Positions 34,219 to 44,400 of a stretch of DNA of 64,000 bases are shown here, piece by piece. The position numbers and the translations under genes were made by a program. This DNA is from an uncultured Oscillospiraceae bacterium (lineage in GTDB: Bacteria > Bacillota > Clostridia > Oscillospirales > Ruminococcaceae), in NCBI GenBank assembly GCA_900548355.1, contig URKR01000008.1:21483-85482 (forward strand). The letters are read 5' to 3'. The notes under the pieces were generated by a model that worked only from the letters and a program-made list of their open reading frames with translations, was not told where the DNA came from and did not search any database. How positions within the stretch are numbered: the first letter of the stretch is position 1; every line of letters begins with the position of its first letter.

Positions 34219-34929
34219 CTAGGCAAGCCTGGCCAGATCGTCCTCGGGGACTGAACTCACGCCGACCGAGAAATACCCTTCCTGAAAAGTCGCATGCAGA
34301 TACAGTTGTCCATCGGCGCTGTAACGCGTATGCAGTGTGCCGTGGGCCGGGGTGGCTGCAAGAGTCTGCCAGTCGGCCAGGGTGTCGAGGCCGAGCAGCG
34401 CACACAGTGCATCAGCCGCGGCGGCTGTGTCCAGCGTAGCGCCGGCGTTGTACTGGCCGGCCAGGCTGACGGCTGTGTCACCCACCCATTCCATCTGGAC
34501 GAAGGCGTCAGAATCCGGGAAATGCAGTGTCCAGGTGACAAGGCCGCGGTCACGCGGGGAAATTTCCAGGTCTTCGGGCAAAGCGGCCGTCACCGCCTGG
34601 CGCAGCGGCGCGGCGAACGCATCGGGCAGGACGCCGGCTTGGCAGAAAGTGTCAAACGCTGCGGCAAACTCGTCCAGTTCGGCCGCGGTGGCGGTGCGGG
34701 GATTATACCCGTTGGAAAGGTCATCCCGGGCCAGCCAGAGTTGGCAGGCCACTTCCACCGTTTGCCCGGCGGGGGAGAGCAGGCCGACGCTTGTTTCGGC
34801 AGCCAGCACCCGCCCCGCAAGCGAGGCATCCCGCACGGCAAACCAGGCGGCCGGCAGGCCGGGCAGCAGGGCCAGCGCCAGTACGGCGGCTGTGCCGAGC
34901 GCAGCAGCCTGTAATGTGGGCGTTTTCAT
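34219..34929 (-). CDS. Membrane-anchored or secreted protein of unknown function
   Basis: 236 residues: N-terminal hydrophobic segment (LQAAALGTAAVLALALLPGLPAAWFAV) without a lipobox, then an acidic extracytoplasmic domain. Start at 34929 chosen for AAGGAGG; the frame continues upstream without a ribosome site. It lies between the kinase gene (133 nt upstream) and the lipoprotein gene (82 nt downstream), all minus strand. No family recognised; context suggests a partner of the two-component system. Confidence 0.7.
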   Translation of the reverse strand: MKTPTLQAAALGTAAVLALALLPGLPAAWFAVRDASLAGRVLAAETSVGLLSPAGQTVEVACQLWLARDDLSNGYNPRTATAAELDEFAAAFDTFCQAGVLPDAFAAPLRQAVTAALPEDLEISPRDRGLVTWTLHFPDSDAFVQMEWVGDTAVSLAGQYNAGATLDTAAAADALCALLGLDTLADWQTLAATPAHGTLHTRYSADGQLYLHATFQEGYFSVGVSSVPEDDLARLA

Positions 34930-35062
34930 GGAAAATCCTCCTTGTTGTATGGGGCACGGCAATGGGAAAGGGCGGAAGGCCGCGCGCAAAGCGGAAAGGG
35001 CGGCACAGCTCAGCTTGTTGCCTGCGGGGGCTGCCCGGCCCAAACGGCCTGCCGCTGCGTGC

Positions 35063-36460
35063 TCAGCTCTCTTTTTCGGGTGAGGCAGCGGCCAGCGTTA
35101 TTTTGACCACCGTGCCATGGCCAGCTTCGCTCTCAAATTGCAGCGTTGTGCCGTGCAGTTCGGCAATTTTGGCGCAGAGCGCCAGCCCCAGCCCGCTGCC
35201 GCCGTGGCGCCGTGCGCGGGATTTGTCCACCATGTAGAACGGTTCGCACAGCCGGGGCAGGTCTTCGGGCGGGATGCCGCAGCCTGTGTCCTGCACAGCC
35301 AGTGTCACGCCGGCTTCGGCCGGGGCTGCGGTCAGGGTGACCCGGCCTTCGGCCGGGGTGGCGGCGCAGGCGTTCAGGATAAGGTTATACAGCAGGTCCT
35401 CCAGCAGGTCGCCGTCGGCCTGTACCCACAGCCCGTCGGCAGGGTCCAGCGTTACCGCCGGCGTATCCGGCCCGGGCGGCGGCAGCGTGTGTGAAAGCCG
35501 GCGCAGCAGAGGCCCAAGCGATGTCGGGCATAGCGCCGGAGGGGCATCGGTCAGCCGCAGCAGGGCCAGCAGTTTGTCGCTCAGCGCTTTAAGCCGGGCG
35601 CTTTCGTGGTAAATGTAACGGGCGGCCAGCCGGCGGGTTTCGGCGGGCAGTTCGGCCCCGCGCAGCAGGTCGGCATAGCCGAGCATGCTCGTCATCGGGG
35701 TTTTGAGCTCATGGGTGAAAGCCGCCACAAAATCCTCCCGCTGGCGCACACCGGCTTCCAGTGCGGCAATTTTCTCCTGCACGGCGGCGGCCATGGCGTC
35801 AAAGCTTGCGCTCAGGGCTTCCATCTCATCGCCGGTGGCAAGCGCGGTGCGCCGGTCGTAGGCGCCGGCGGCAATCTGCCGGCTTGCGGCTTCCAGCACG
35901 CCAAGCGGCCGGGTCAGCCGGCGGCAGAGCAGCACAACCGCCCCGTCCGCCAAAACCAGCAGGATCATCCCGCTGAACAGCGCCTGGGCCCCGGCCTGCC
36001 GCCGTGCGGCCCAAACTTCGCCCAGGCCCTGCGCGGTCAGCAGCGTCAGCCCGCCGGCGGGGGTGATGACGGTGCCGGCCGTCAGCAGGTAGACCTGCCC
36101 GTCCACCCCGCGCGCAGCCAGCGTGCGGGGCTCGCCTTCGGCGTTGAGCGCAGCTTCGCAGCTGCCGGTATCCAGCGCGGCCGGCAGCGCGGTATAAAGC
36201 AGGCTGCCGTCCGGCTTCCAGGCTGCAAGCGGCGGGGCGGCGCCGTCGGCCTGTAGTGTGATCAGGACGTTGAACAGGCTGCGATCAGCCCCTTCGCGCT
36301 GTACGGTGCGGGCAGCCAGCGTCCAGGCGCGTGTGGCTTCGGCCTGTGCGGCGGAAAGATCGGCCGAAAACTGGCGTTCCAGCGTCCAGGTGTTGGCGGC
36401 GGCCAGCACCGCGGCCAGCACGGTGCCCAACGCCAGCGCCAGTTTGGTGGACAGTTTCAT
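35063..36460 (-). CDS. Membrane sensor histidine kinase
   Basis: 465 residues: membrane segments about 5-24 and 158-180 enclosing an extracytoplasmic sensor, HAMP (RRLTRPLGVLEAASRQIAAG), HisKA with FTHELKTPMTSMLGYADLL (phospho-acceptor His250), HATPase with LILNACAAT, DTGCGIPPEDLPRLCEPFY and GGSGLGLALCAKI. Usually an Asn in the N box contacts Mg-ATP; it is retained. The ATG overlaps the regulator's TGA and has AGGAGG 7 nt upstream. Resembles clostridial kinases tied to antibiotic-peptide or envelope-stress sensing, but no specific match can be claimed. Confidence 0.93.
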   Translation of the reverse strand: MKLSTKLALALGTVLAAVLAAANTWTLERQFSADLSAAQAEATRAWTLAARTVQREGADRSLFNVLITLQADGAAPPLAAWKPDGSLLYTALPAALDTGSCEAALNAEGEPRTLAARGVDGQVYLLTAGTVITPAGGLTLLTAQGLGEVWAARRQAGAQALFSGMILLVLADGAVVLLCRRLTRPLGVLEAASRQIAAGAYDRRTALATGDEMEALSASFDAMAAAVQEKIAALEAGVRQREDFVAAFTHELKTPMTSMLGYADLLRGAELPAETRRLAARYIYHESARLKALSDKLLALLRLTDAPPALCPTSLGPLLRRLSHTLPPPGPDTPAVTLDPADGLWVQADGDLLEDLLYNLILNACAATPAEGRVTLTAAPAEAGVTLAVQDTGCGIPPEDLPRLCEPFYMVDKSRARRHGGSGLGLALCAKIAELHGTTLQFESEAGHGTVVKITLAAASPEKES

Positions 36461-37194
36461 CAAAGCTCCTCCTTTCGGCGGTTTTGGCGGTTTTCACGCC
36501 CGGCGTGCGCGCCTTCGGCGGCCAGCCCTTCATCGGTTTGCAGCATATACCCGACCCGGAACACCGTGCGGATCTGCCGCCGCCAGCCAAGCTTTTTGCG
36601 CAGCCGCTGGATGTGCAGGTCGAGCGTGCGGGTGTCGGCCTCGGCGTCGGGCCCCCATATCCGCTCATACAGCACATCCCGGTAGAGCACAAGCCCCCGG
36701 TTTCGCAGCAGCGCTTCAAGCAGATCAAACTCCCGCCGGGACAGCCGCACCGGTGCGCCGTCCTTTGTCACCTGCCGCGCGCCGGGGTCAAGCACAACCC
36801 CAAAAGCCGAGAGCAGCACGTTTGCCCGCCCGGTGCGGCGCAGCACAGCCTCCACCCGGGCCAGCAGTTCAGCCGGGGCAAAAGGTTTGAGAATATAATC
36901 TTCCGCCCCGAGCCGCAGCCCGCGCACCCGGTCGGCTACGGCAGTCTTTGCTGTCACAAACAGCGCCGGGGTGCCGGTGGATTGCAGATAGCCCAGCAGT
37001 TCGTAACCGTCGATCTCCGGCAGCATGATGTCGAGCACGGCGAGTAAAAAGTCCTGCCGTTCGATGAGGTCGGCCGCTTCGGCGCCGTCGCGGGCAATGG
37101 CGCAGGGATAGCCGGCGGATTCAAGGGTCAGCCGGATCAGGTCGGCGATCGGGGGTTCGTCTTCAGCAATCAGAATCGGTTTTGCGGCGTTCAT
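36460..37194 (-). CDS. OmpR-family response regulator
   Basis: 244 residues: receiver with AEDE pocket, Asp55 (VLDIMLPEIDG), VTAKTAV and ILKPFAPAELLAR, then winged helix with SRREFDLLEALLRNRG and RTLDLHIQRLRKKLG, followed by a basic tail of about 20 residues beyond the usual end. First gene of a four-gene minus-strand unit (regulator, kinase, anchored protein, lipoprotein). GAGGAGG ribosome site. A possible promoter TTGATA-17-TAGGCT lies about 40-70 nt upstream on the minus strand. Confidence 0.93.
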   Translation of the reverse strand: MNAAKPILIAEDEPPIADLIRLTLESAGYPCAIARDGAEAADLIERQDFLLAVLDIMLPEIDGYELLGYLQSTGTPALFVTAKTAVADRVRGLRLGAEDYILKPFAPAELLARVEAVLRRTGRANVLLSAFGVVLDPGARQVTKDGAPVRLSRREFDLLEALLRNRGLVLYRDVLYERIWGPDAEADTRTLDLHIQRLRKKLGWRRQIRTVFRVGYMLQTDEGLAAEGAHAGRENRQNRRKEEL

Positions 37195-37388
37195 AAAGCG
37201 GCCTCCTCGGGGTTCGGGTATATATCAACTGTAGCCTACACTTGTTTCCAAAAACTATCAAGATCTATCTGCGAAACCGCTGCCAAAAATAAGGAAGGGC
37301 CGGCAGCGCGCTGCAAAATGCGCAGGGTTCCTGTCTCTCTTTCCTAAACGGGGCGCTCCGGTTTTTCCATATTATTTGTTTTTTCGGC

Positions 37389-37418
37389 TTGTGCAACCCC
37401 CTTTGCACATGCTATAAT
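37389..37418 (+). promoter_or_regulatory. Promoter of the cysteine desulfurase-thiI operon
   Basis: TTGTGC, 18 nt, TATAAT. The 280-nt divergent gap 37195-37474 shows no gene. Confidence 0.55.
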
Positions 37419-37474
37419 TTACTCTGTATCACTGTTGCATTTTGAATTCGCTGAAAAGAGGTTTTTCGCTTCCT

Positions 37475-38650
37475 ATGCGCTCAAACGCCGCTCTGCATTA
37501 TCTTGATAACGCTGCCACCACCATGGTTGACCCTGCCGTGGCCGATGCAATCCACACCGCCCTGCTCAACCAGTGGGCCAACCCCTCAAGCCTCTATGAA
37601 CCGGCTGTGCTCGCACAGATGGCGCTTGGCAGCGCCCGGGGCAAGGTGGCTGCAACCCTTGGCTGCACGGCGAAGGAACTGTACTTTACTTCGGGCGGTA
37701 CCGAGGGCAACAACCTTGCGATATTGGGCGCGGTTGCGCCGCGGCGCAGCTGGGGGGATACGATCGTCGTTTCGGGTTTTGAACACCCGAGTGTTCAAAA
37801 CCCGATCCGCGCGCTGGGAAAAGCCGGTATGCGGGTGGTGGAGGTCAACCCCGGCCCCGACGGCCGGCTTGCGGTTGACGAGCTTGTTGCGGCGGTTGAC
37901 AGCCGTACGGCGCTCTGCTGCTGCATGGCGGTCAACAACGAAACCGGAGCCAGGCAGGATATTGCCCGCCTGGCGGCCGGCGTCAAGGCCAAAAACAACC
38001 GCACGGCCGTCCATGTTGACGCGGTGCAGGCCTGGCTGCGGATGCGCATAAACCTCAAAACCTGGCCGGGGGTAGACAGCCTTGTCGTATCGGGCCATAA
38101 GGTCCATGCGCCGAAGGGGATCGGCGCGCTGTATCTGCGTGCCGGCTACCACTGGACGCCCCCGATTCTGGGCGGCGGGCAGGAAAACGGCGTGCGCCCC
38201 GGCACCGAAAACACACCCTACGCGATCGGCCTGGCCGCGGCGGCCGAAGCCGGCGCCAGGACGCTTTCGGCCCACAACGCCGCAATCCGCGCCCTCAACG
38301 CGCGCCTGCGCGCCGGGTTGGCATCCATTCCCGGTGTGACGATCAACTCGCCCGATGACGCGGTGCCCGAAGTGCTCAACTTCAGCCAGCACGCCGTGCG
38401 CAGCCAGACGATGCTCAACTTTTTGTCTGACCGGCAGATCTATGTTTCGTCGGGCAGCGCCTGCGACAAGGGCGAACCCAGCCACACCCTGGCTGCGATG
38501 GGCTGCGACGCCGACACGATTGATACCGCGCTGCGGGTGAGCTTTTGCGCCGACAACACGGCGGAGGATGTTGACGCGCTGCTGGAAGGCCTGCGCGCGG
38601 GCCTGGCCGAACTGCAGCACAGCACAAGCGGACGCCGCCTTACCAGATAA
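37475..38650 (+). CDS. Cysteine desulfurase (NifS/IscS type)
   Basis: 391 residues from the ATG at 37475 (a TTG at 37442 is a possible alternative; AGAGG lies between). PLP-enzyme motifs: YLDNAATT, TSGGTEGNN, EHPSVQNP, CCCMAVNNETGA, HVDAVQAW, the PLP-Lys motif VSGHKVHAPKG, and the sulfur-acceptor Cys loop YVSSGSACDKG. It takes sulfur from cysteine as protein-bound persulfide. Only 12 nt before thiI, so it probably donates sulfur for tRNA 4-thiouridine (NifZ-like role in Bacillus). It could also supply the SUF system at 60.9 kb, whose operon lacks a desulfurase. Confidence 0.94.
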   Translation: MRSNAALHYLDNAATTMVDPAVADAIHTALLNQWANPSSLYEPAVLAQMALGSARGKVAATLGCTAKELYFTSGGTEGNNLAILGAVAPRRSWGDTIVVSGFEHPSVQNPIRALGKAGMRVVEVNPGPDGRLAVDELVAAVDSRTALCCCMAVNNETGARQDIARLAAGVKAKNNRTAVHVDAVQAWLRMRINLKTWPGVDSLVVSGHKVHAPKGIGALYLRAGYHWTPPILGGGQENGVRPGTENTPYAIGLAAAAEAGARTLSAHNAAIRALNARLRAGLASIPGVTINSPDDAVPEVLNFSQHAVRSQTMLNFLSDRQIYVSSGSACDKGEPSHTLAAMGCDADTIDTALRVSFCADNTAEDVDALLEGLRAGLAELQHSTSGRRLTR

Positions 38651-38662
38651 AAGGAGATTCCC

Positions 38663-39856
38663 ATGCATGAAATCATCCTCGCCTACCAGGGCGAAATGAC
38701 CCTCAAGGGCCTTAACCGCGGCAAGTTCGAAGCCGGCCTTGCCAAAATCATCCGCCACCGGCTTGAAGATCTCGGCCCGTTCAAGGTCCACTCAGCCCAG
38801 AGCACCGTCTTTATCGACCCGCAGGAGGAGGGCCTTGACATTGACGAAGCCTTCCGCCGCGTTTCAAAGGTGTTCGGCATCGTCAAGCTCAGCCGCGCTG
38901 TCGCCTGCCCCAAAGAGTTTGGCGCAATCTGCGAGACGGCCGAAGCCTACCTGGGCGGCCAGCTCCGCAGCGTGCGGACGTTCAAAGTGGAAGCCAAGCG
39001 TGCGGATAAGAAATACCCGATGAAGAGCCCTGAAATCTGCCGTGAGGTCGGGGCGTACCTGCTCAGCCGCCACCCCTATCTGCGGGTGGATGTGCACAAC
39101 CCCCAGCTCGAAATTATGATTGAGGTGCGGGATACTGCGGCCTACATCCACGGCCCCAAGGTGGCGGCGGCCGGCGGGCTGCCGGTCGGCACAAGCGGCC
39201 GCGCGCTCAACCTGCTTTCGGGCGGTATCGACAGCCCGGTTGCGGCCTACTGCATGGCCCGCCGCGGCCTTGCGCTGCACCATATCCACTTCGCGAGCCC
39301 GCCTTACACCAGCCTGCGCGCCAAGCTCAAGGTTCAGGCGCTGGCCTGCGAACTGTCGGAATATATCGGCAACTGCGTGCTGTTTGTCGTGCCTTACACA
39401 AAACCGCAGGAATATATCCGTGACCACGCCCCCGCGCCGATCTTCACGGTGCTGATGCGCCGCAGCATGCTGCGCATTGCAAACCTGGTGGCGGCCAAAA
39501 CCGGTATGGAAGCGCTGGTCACTGGGGAAAGCCTGGCCCAGGTGGCCAGCCAGACAATGGCGGCGCTTGCCTGCACCGACGCCGCCCAAAGCCTGCCGGT
39601 GCTGCGCCCGCTGATCGGGATGGATAAAAGCGAGATCATCGCCATCTCGCGTAAGATCGGCACGTTTGATACTTCGATCGAGCCGTATGAGGATTGCTGC
39701 ACAATCTTCACCCCGCCGCACCCGAAAACAAAACCGACCCTTGCCGAAATTGAAGCCGCCGAAGCACAGATGCCCGGCCTTGCCGAGCTTGAAGAAGCCG
39801 CGGCGGAAGGGGTCGAAAAAATTTACATCCGCGTGGGAGACACGGCGGAATTTTGA
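38663..39856 (+). CDS. thiI: tRNA 4-thiouridine synthase ThiI
   Basis: 397 residues: N-terminal ferredoxin-like domain, THUMP domain (residues about 60-165), then the PP-loop ATP pyrophosphatase domain with LLSGGIDSPVAAY. It activates U8 of tRNA for sulfur insertion. The C-terminal rhodanese domain of the enteric protein is absent, as in Bacillus and most Firmicutes, where a dedicated NifS-like partner gives sulfur directly; that partner is encoded immediately upstream. AAGGAG precedes the ATG. Confidence 0.96.
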   Translation: MHEIILAYQGEMTLKGLNRGKFEAGLAKIIRHRLEDLGPFKVHSAQSTVFIDPQEEGLDIDEAFRRVSKVFGIVKLSRAVACPKEFGAICETAEAYLGGQLRSVRTFKVEAKRADKKYPMKSPEICREVGAYLLSRHPYLRVDVHNPQLEIMIEVRDTAAYIHGPKVAAAGGLPVGTSGRALNLLSGGIDSPVAAYCMARRGLALHHIHFASPPYTSLRAKLKVQALACELSEYIGNCVLFVVPYTKPQEYIRDHAPAPIFTVLMRRSMLRIANLVAAKTGMEALVTGESLAQVASQTMAALACTDAAQSLPVLRPLIGMDKSEIIAISRKIGTFDTSIEPYEDCCTIFTPPHPKTKPTLAEIEAAEAQMPGLAELEEAAAEGVEKIYIRVGDTAEF

Positions 39857-39880
39857 TTCGGTGAAGCATGGCCCGCAGAG

Positions 39881-39903
39881 GGCCGCGGCGCTGCGGCCTT
39901 TGG
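39881..39903 (+). terminator. Possible terminator after thiI
   Basis: GGCCGC-6 nt-GCGGCC then TTT; an alternative pairing GCGGCCTTT/AAAGGCCGC (39893-39918) overlaps it. Weak T tract. Confidence 0.35.
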
Positions 39904-40023
39904 CGTAAAAAAGGCCGCGGGCGGCTCTTTCCGCAAAGGGTGCGCCCAAGGCGGCTGTTTGTAACGAACTTTTAACTTGTCCGGCCCGGCAAGGCCGGCC
40001 GGGACGCAAAGGGGTGAGCGGCT

Positions 40024-41319
40024 TTGACCGCGGAAATTATCTGTGTCGGCACCGAACTTCTGCTCGGCGATATCCTCAACACCAACGCCCAGTTTCTGAG
40101 CAGGGAACTCGCCGAACTTGGCATCAGCGTGCTGCATCAGCATGTTGTCGGGGATAACCCCGGCCGGCTGCGCGAGCTTGTCAATGAAGCGCGCGCCCGC
40201 AGTGACCTGCTTGTCTTTTCGGGCGGGCTGGGCCCGACCGCCGACGATCTGACCAAGGAAACCGTGGCGGAAGCCTTCGGCGATACACTGCAGTTTGATG
40301 AGGCCGAATGGCGCAAAATCGTCGCGTTTTTTGCCAAAAGCGGCCGCACGCCGACCCCCAACAACCGCAAGCAGGCCATGGTGCCCACCCGCGGCCATAA
40401 GCTGCCCAATGCCCACGGAACCGCGCCCGGCGCCTGGTTTGAGGATGCGGCGCACCACGCCGCTGTGCTGATGCCCGGCGTCCCGCGGGAGATGCGGGCC
40501 ATGTGGCGTGAAGATGTGCGCCCGCTGCTTGAAAAGCGGCAGAACTGCACAATTCATTCCATGACGCTGCGGGTGCTTGGCGGTGAAAGCAGCATTGCCA
40601 GCAAGGTTGCGCCTTTGTTTGAATCGGCCAACCCAACCGCCGCGATCTACTGCAAAACCGGCGAAAGCGAGATTCGGGTTACTGCCCGCGCCGCCACCGC
40701 CGCCGAAGCTGAGGCCGCCTGCCGCGCCAGGGTGGATGAATTCCGCAAGATCCTCGGCGATAATGCCTATGATGTCGATGTGCCGGGCCTTGCCCACACC
40801 GTGGTGCGGATTCTGCGTGCGCGCGGCTTGACCGTTGCCGCCGCTGAAAGTTGTACCGGCGGGCTGATTGCCAAAGAACTGACCGATGTGCCGGGGGCGA
40901 GCGAGGTTTTCCAGTTCGGGTTCGTGACCTACTCAGAAACCGCAAAAACCCGGCTGCTCGGGGTGGACCCGGGCTTGTTTGACCGCTATACCGTGATCTC
41001 CAGCCCGGTTGCCGCTGCAATGGCCCGCGGCGCGCTCGCGGTGTCGGGCGCAAAGCTTGCGGTCGGCATCACCGGGCTGGCCGGGCCGGGCGGCGCGCTG
41101 CCCGGCAAGCCGGTCGGCACCGTGTATCTGGCCGGGGCCGACAACCGCACCGGCCGCACCCATGTGATGCGGCTCAATCTCGGCGGTTATGACAACCGGG
41201 ATGTCATCCGCACCCGCGCCGCGCTGTATGCGCTGGACCTGATCCGCCGCATGGCGCTCGGACTTTCGCCTGAAAACGCCGTTACCCTCAAACCGGGCCA
41301 GCCCGCGCCGGAACTGTGA
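40024..41319 (+). CDS. cinA: CinA: competence/damage protein with NMN amidohydrolase-type domain
   Basis: 431 residues from a TTG with GGGGTGA upstream. N-terminal MoCF_biosynth/COG1058 domain (EIICVGTELLLGDILNTNAQ, SGGLGPTADDLTKE), a middle linker domain beginning LRVLGGESSIASKV, and a C-terminal CinA/PncC domain (VAAAESCTGGLIAKELTDVPGAS, VGITGLAGPGGALPGKPVGTVYLA). The C-domain deamidates nicotinamide mononucleotide; the N-domain may act as ADP-ribose pyrophosphatase. The next gene begins with a degenerate relative of this protein's last two domains. Confidence 0.95.
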   Translation: MTAEIICVGTELLLGDILNTNAQFLSRELAELGISVLHQHVVGDNPGRLRELVNEARARSDLLVFSGGLGPTADDLTKETVAEAFGDTLQFDEAEWRKIVAFFAKSGRTPTPNNRKQAMVPTRGHKLPNAHGTAPGAWFEDAAHHAAVLMPGVPREMRAMWREDVRPLLEKRQNCTIHSMTLRVLGGESSIASKVAPLFESANPTAAIYCKTGESEIRVTARAATAAEAEAACRARVDEFRKILGDNAYDVDVPGLAHTVVRILRARGLTVAAAESCTGGLIAKELTDVPGASEVFQFGFVTYSETAKTRLLGVDPGLFDRYTVISSPVAAAMARGALAVSGAKLAVGITGLAGPGGALPGKPVGTVYLAGADNRTGRTHVMRLNLGGYDNRDVIRTRAALYALDLIRRMALGLSPENAVTLKPGQPAPEL

Positions 41320-41443
41320 ACGCAGCAGGCGGCAAAAGGCGCCCGGAAATTCTGCGGCTTTCCCCCGGGGGCGGCGCGCCGCTGCCCCCGGCTTCCCTAC
41401 ACGTCAGCATCTTTCCCGCCACAACCCAGAAACGAGGTGTCCC

Positions 41444-44400
41444 ATGTTAGCCAGCCAGATGTCGATTTTGCGGGTATTCGGTTTGCCGGAAGCCGAAATA
41501 TCGGCCGTGGTGCGCGCGGCCGAAGCCGAGGGCTGCCCCGGCCTGCGGCTGCTTGAGCGTGACGGCGAGTTTGCCGTCTGCCTTCAGGTCAGCGCCCCTA
41601 CCCAGGCAATGGCCGATGAATACTGCGAAAAGTGGACCCAGAAACTGCGCGCCCGCCTGGGGGACGCCGTCTATGGCACCGGAGAAGCCAGCCTGGCCCG
41701 GGCCACGCTGGATGCGCTGCTCAAAAAGCGGCGGCTGCTTGTCGCGGCGGATGAAACGACCGGCCGGCTGCTTGGCGCGCTGCTGCAACCGCTTGAACAC
41801 AGTGAAGCAGCCTATGATTTCGGTACCCATACCTGGGCGGATGCCGCCATGGCCCGCAAGCTTGTCACCCCGCCGGCGATCCTGCAAAAGTTCCCGGGCG
41901 ATGTGCTGCAGGCCGCCGCGGCCCGCGCGGCGCTTTCACTCGGCGCGGCGGAAGCCGATTATGCGGTCGTCTATATGCCGGCCACCGTTGGCCAGGCCCC
42001 GTTTGTGCTGCTGTGCGATAAGCGTGGGGCGCTGGCGGCCGCGGTCGGCCCCGACCTGCCTGACGCCGCCATCGCCAACCATCTGCTTGATCTTGTGCGC
42101 CGCCGCACGCTGGGGCTGCATCCGTCGGCCGGCACCATCAGCTTCCGCCCCGGGCATGAACATCCGCTCTTGATTGTCTCGCAGGACGGCCAGCCCGGCC
42201 AGGCGGTGCGTTCCACCCGGCGGCGGCCGGTGCGCCAGCCCGCCGCCCCGGCGGTGGATGGCCAGCCCACCGGCACCATTACATTTGAATCGGAGGATGC
42301 CCCGCCGCCCGCCCCGCCCGCACCCCGGCCGGCGGAGGAGGAAGACAGGGCGGATACCGTTACCTTTGACCCGCTGCCAAAGCTGACCGGCCCGCTTGAT
42401 TTTGAAACCGCCGGCCCGGCGGCGGCAGCCGCTTCCCGCGCGGCGCGGGGGCAGCCGGCTGCAGGGGAGGAAGAACCGCCGGCCCACTCGCTGCTGGATG
42501 ACGACATCCCCGATTTTTCGGCCGGGCTTGACCCGGCGGCGATCGAAGCCGCCCGCAAAGCGGATGAGGACGCCCCGCCCGCCTCGGCGGAAGATTTCCA
42601 GCAGGCGGCTTCCAAACTGTTTGAACCGCCCGAAACGGAGGAGCCGGATGACGCCCCCCCGGCCCGTGACCCGATGGCCGTACGCCGGGCGGAACGGGAT
42701 GCGGTGGCGCGCAAAAACCGCAGCCTGGCGGTCATCCGCCGCTCGGCCCGGCGCCGGCGCCGGCATGCAATCCTTGCCACGGTGGCGGCGGTTGCGGTGC
42801 TGGGGGCGGGCGGCTTTGCGGCCTGGTACTTCCTGCACAACGACCTGGGCGCCCGGCCGGCGCCCCGCAGCTATGGCACCGAAGCTTTTGATACAACGGC
42901 CGGCCGCTACCTGCGCAATGCGATGGAGCGGCTGGAAGGAATCGAAGGATACCTGGCTTTCCCCGGTTTGGAAGGCCGTTTCCTGACTGCGGCCGGCGCA
43001 CAAACGCCTGAAGGCCAGCAGGCCGGCGTATGCTGGGCCAGCGAAAACTGGCTGGGCAGTGCGACCCCCTCCAACACGACGATTGACTGCGGCGATGCGC
43101 TGCAATCACTGGCCGATGAGGCCGCCATGGCTGAAAATACGGGCTTTACGCTCTATCTGCCCGGCACGACCTACCGCTGCAAGGTTGTTGCGGTCTATTA
43201 TGCCGAGGCCGACGGCTTTCACCCGGCAGCATATACTGACCTTTCGGACTATTATACCTACCTGGATTTCGTGCTCGGCATCGGCACACGCAGCCTGTAT
43301 GATACCGGAGCGACAGCGGGGGAGGACGACCACTTCCTGACCCTGGTCGGCCAGAGCGATACCGACGGCGTACAGCTCTGCATCACTGGCCGGCTGCTGA
43401 CCGAAACCGAAAGCCAGACCCTGGCAACCAGTATTTCGACCAACGAAAGCGCGCTGCTGACTGGCGCGCAGTACCAGGCCAGCGGCCGTGCCGCGCCTGA
43501 CCCGGGGCCGCTGCTGGCCGCCCAGCTGGACCGCTACACGGCGGCCGGTGCGGCGGCTGCGGCCGAACAGTCGGATTCGCAGACCGGCGGTGCAACCGGA
43601 GGCACGACCGGGCTGGAGGACGACCTTGCGGCCCTGCAGCAGGAAACCGACGCCCTGATCGCTTCCACAAAGGATATGATGGCCGGCCTCAGCGACATTG
43701 CGGGGCAGATCGGCGCAGTGGAAACCGACCTGAATCAGGGGGCGGAAGGCAGCGTACCCAGCCAGACGGTACCGGTTGACAGCCTGATTTCCACCGCTCC
43801 CACCTCTGCCCCCACGGCTGCGCCGACCGAGCCGCCGGCTTCTTCCCAGGAAGGCCAGGGGGACCAAACCCCGGCGGCCGAGCCGACCGAACAGCCTGCC
43901 CCGACCGAGGCCCCGGCATCCGAGACAATTTCGGTCACGATGAACGGTACCGCCCAGGATATGGATTTGGTGACCTGCCTTGCCATGATTGCCCAAAACG
44001 AGCTTGGCGCCAATGCCCCGGCCGAAGCGTACAAAGCGCAGTGCGTGGCCGCCCACTGCTGGATTCTGAGCCAGGGGGGCTATCCTTCGGTTGCGGGTAC
44101 CACCCCGGGCGAAGCCGCGCTGGCTGCCGCGCGTGAGGTTGCCCATGTGCTTGTTACTTACAACGGGCAGGTCTGCTTCACCCCGTACTTCGCTTCGGCT
44201 TCGACCGGCACTGCCTCGGCGGCCGATGTGTGGGGCAGCGCTATCCCGTATCTTGTTGCGGTTGACAGCCCCTATGACCAGAGCGTGGCTTCCAACTGGA
44301 ACACCAACGGCTACAACACCGGCTGCGCGCGGTTCTCCCGCCAGACGCTGCAGGACCGCATTCTGGAAATGATGGGGGTGGACCTGTCCGGTGTAGACCC

